DNA of 12,535 nt from Nocardioides sp. (lineage in GTDB: Bacteria; Actinomycetota; Actinomycetes; Propionibacteriales; Nocardioidaceae): the NCBI GenBank assembly GCA_029264225.1, contig JARICB010000397.1:1-12535 (forward strand). Direction: 5' to 3'. Positions 10,871-12,535 of the stretch are shown here, in pieces (position 1 is the first letter of the stretch; each line of letters opens with the position of its first letter). The notes under the pieces were generated by a model. It was given only the letters and a program-made list of their open reading frames with translations. It was not told the DNA's origin and searched no databases. The translations under genes and the position numbers were made by a program.

Positions 10871-12535
10871 TCAGTCGGCGCGTGCCGGGGCGGCAGCGAG
10901 CAGCAACTCCCGAGCGTGGGCGAGCGCCGTGTCGGACTCCTCGAGACCGGCCAGCATGCGGGAGAGTTCGCGCTCACGCTGCGAGTCGTCCAGCACCGTC
11001 AACCCCGAGGTGGTGACCATCCCGTCGCTGGCCTTGTGCACCACCACATGTTGGTCGGCGAAGGCGGCCACCTGGGCCAGGTGGGTCACGACCAGCACCT
11101 GCGCATCGGCGGAGAGCCGCGCCAGTCGTCGCCCGATCTCGATGGCAGCCTTGCCGCCGACTCCGGCGTCCACCTCGTCGAAAACGAAGATCGGCACCGG
11201 GCTGGTGCCGGCGAGAGCGACCTCGACGGCCAGCATGACGCGAGACAACTCACCACCGGACGCGCCCTTGTGCAGGGGGCGGGGTTCGGCTCCGGTATTC
11301 GCAGCCAGCAGCAGTTCCACCTCGTCGACACCGGTGGCGCTGGCACGCACCCAGCGACCGTCGACCTCGAGGAGAGTAGGCGTCGGCACGTCGGGGGCGG
11401 CTGCCTCCTGGCTGCATACGTCGATCGTGACCTTCGCGTGCGGCATGGCCAGCAGAGCGAGTTCGTCGGTCACTACCGACCCCAGGCGCTTGGCAGCCTT
11501 GAGCCGGGCCGCAGTGAGTTTGCTCGCTGTGACCCCGAGCTGGGCGCGCAGCGCGGCCTGCTCGGCCTTGAGCTGGTCAATCTGCTCGTCGGTGGAGTCG
11601 AGGTCCAGCAATCGTCGTGATCCTGCCTGCGCCCAGCCGAGGACCTCGTCGATCGTCTCGCCGTACTTGCGGGTGAGGGCCGTCAGCGCCGCACGGCGTT
11701 CGCTGACGGCGGCCAACCGTGTGGGGTCGGTCTCGAGCGCGGCAGCGTAGGAGGCGACGTCGGCGGCAACGTCGGACAGCAGGTAGGCGACCTCGGCCAG
11801 TCGGTCGGCGAGCTCGGCCGCCTTGGTGTCGTGCTCGCGGACCCCCTCGAGCAGGGCTCGGGCTGCGGCCGTGGTGGCGAGCGCGTCGGGGCTGCCCTGG
11901 TCACTGCTCAGCGCCTCGCGAGCCTGCTCGGCGGCCGTGCGCAACGTGTCGGCGAAGCCGAGGCGGCCCTCCTCGGCGGCCAGCGCGGTGTCTTCGCCGG
12001 GCTCCGGGGCGACCGCTTCGATCTCGCTCATACCGAAGCGGAGCTGGTCTGCCTCCCTGGCTCGTTCCTGCGCGCTGTGGACGACCTCCCGCAGCCGCTG
12101 CTCGACGTCGACGAGCCGGGTGTAGCCCTCGGTGTAGCTGTCCAGGACCTTGGCCAGACCTGCGCCCGCGAACCGGTCCAGTGCCTCCCGCTGGGCGCTC
12201 TGCTTCAGCAAGCGGTGCTGGTCGGACTGGCCGTGCACGGCCACCAGTGGTTCGGCCACGCTGGCCAGCGCCGAGACCGGCACGGAGGCGCCGCCTACCC
12301 ACGCTCGGGACCGGCCCTCCGCCGCGACGTTGCGCGCCAGCACGACCCGGCCGTCCTCGGCCTCACCTCCGACTGCTTCGACGGCACTGAGCACGTCGGG
12401 CCAGTCCGCCACGGCGATGACCCCTTCGACCCGGGCACCCGATGCGCCCGTGCGCACGGCACCTGTGTCGGCCCGGCCGCCCAACAGCAGTCCGAGGGCA
12501 GTCACGATCATCGTCTTGCCAGCGCCGGTCTCACC
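10871..12535 (-). CDS. recN: DNA repair ATPase RecN (5' end outside window)
   Basis: RecN is an SMC-like ATPase acting early in double-strand break repair. The frame is open to the right edge; 554 residues are visible and only the first few tens are missing, since the first visible residues are the Walker A motif GETGAGKT (12535-12512). Next come HGQSDQHRLLKQSAQREALDRFAG, a conserved RecN stretch, then two coiled-coil arms rich in alanine, glutamate and arginine, separated by a hinge region. The C-terminal ATPase half has the ABC-type signature GASGGELSRVMLAVE (SGGELSR at 11260-11240), Walker B IFVFDEVDAGVGG (from 11191) and the switch histidine in VVTHLAQVAAFAD. The protein ends ARADstop. 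It is the first visible gene of the recN-steA-steB-pyrG block. Any SOS box would lie outside the window. Confidence 0.97.
   Translation of the reverse strand, partial: GETGAGKTMIVTALGLLLGGRADTGAVRTGASGARVEGVIAVADWPDVLSAVEAVGGEAEDGRVVLARNVAAEGRSRAWVGGASVPVSALASVAEPLVAVHGQSDQHRLLKQSAQREALDRFAGAGLAKVLDSYTEGYTRLVDVEQRLREVVHSAQERAREADQLRFGMSEIEAVAPEPGEDTALAAEEGRLGFADTLRTAAEQAREALSSDQGSPDALATTAAARALLEGVREHDTKAAELADRLAEVAYLLSDVAADVASYAAALETDPTRLAAVSERRAALTALTRKYGETIDEVLGWAQAGSRRLLDLDSTDEQIDQLKAEQAALRAQLGVTASKLTAARLKAAKRLGSVVTDELALLAMPHAKVTIDVCSQEAAAPDVPTPTLLEVDGRWVRASATGVDEVELLLAANTGAEPRPLHKGASGGELSRVMLAVEVALAGTSPVPIFVFDEVDAGVGGKAAIEIGRRLARLSADAQVLVVTHLAQVAAFADQHVVVHKASDGMVTTSGLTVLDDSQRERELSRMLAGLEESDTALAHARELLLAAAPARAD

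Overview
The window is a GC-rich, tightly packed stretch of bacterial chromosome. Gene order, codon use (GTG starts, G/C third positions) and protein families point to an actinobacterium, probably Propionibacteriales/Nocardioides-like. The order recN, steA, steB, pyrG, NUDIX, ald, xerD is a familiar actinobacterial housekeeping neighbourhood. The lineage is inferred from sequence feel and synteny, not from a search.

Layout, left to right: 1-1708 (-) is a Ski2-like DEAD/DEAH helicase whose 3' end is cut off by the window; 1708-2637 (-) xerD; 2634-3749 (-) ald, alanine dehydrogenase; 3841-4467 (-) an ADP-ribose-pyrophosphatase-type NUDIX hydrolase; 4531-6984 (+) pepN, the only plus-strand gene; 6981-8681 (-) pyrG, CTP synthase; 8693-9577 (-) steB/mctB-like; 9574-10773 (-) steA-like; 10871-12535 (-) recN, lacking only its first residues. 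No gene-free stretch exceeds 100 bases. The noncoding gaps are 3750-3840, 4468-4530, 8682-8692 and 10774-10870. I see no tRNA, rRNA, CRISPR, insertion sequence or prophage.

There are two minus-strand blocks. The right block (recN, steA, steB, pyrG) covers DNA break repair, a cell-separation module and pyrimidine synthesis. The left block (NUDIX, ald, xerD, helicase) covers nucleotide-sugar hydrolysis, alanine/NADH metabolism, chromosome dimer resolution and RNA remodelling. Within blocks, genes are chained by 4-base GTGA overlaps (steA/steB, ald/xerD) or a TGATG junction (xerD/helicase), suggesting translational coupling. pepN is wedged between the blocks: it diverges from the NUDIX gene over a 63-bp promoter region and collides head-on with pyrG, the two stop codons interlocking in one CTAG.

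I find no evidence for a new multi-gene system; the protein-coding content is core. The points worth a second look are regulatory: a 9-bp inverted repeat spanning the NUDIX/pepN divergent promoter; -10-like hexamers set so close to the starts of NUDIX, pepN and pyrG that leaderless mRNAs are likely; a 10-mer shared by the pyrG and ald promoters; a 14-bp perfect palindrome before steA; a block of tandem short repeats between NUDIX and ald; and the coupling of an uncharacterised helicase to xerD.
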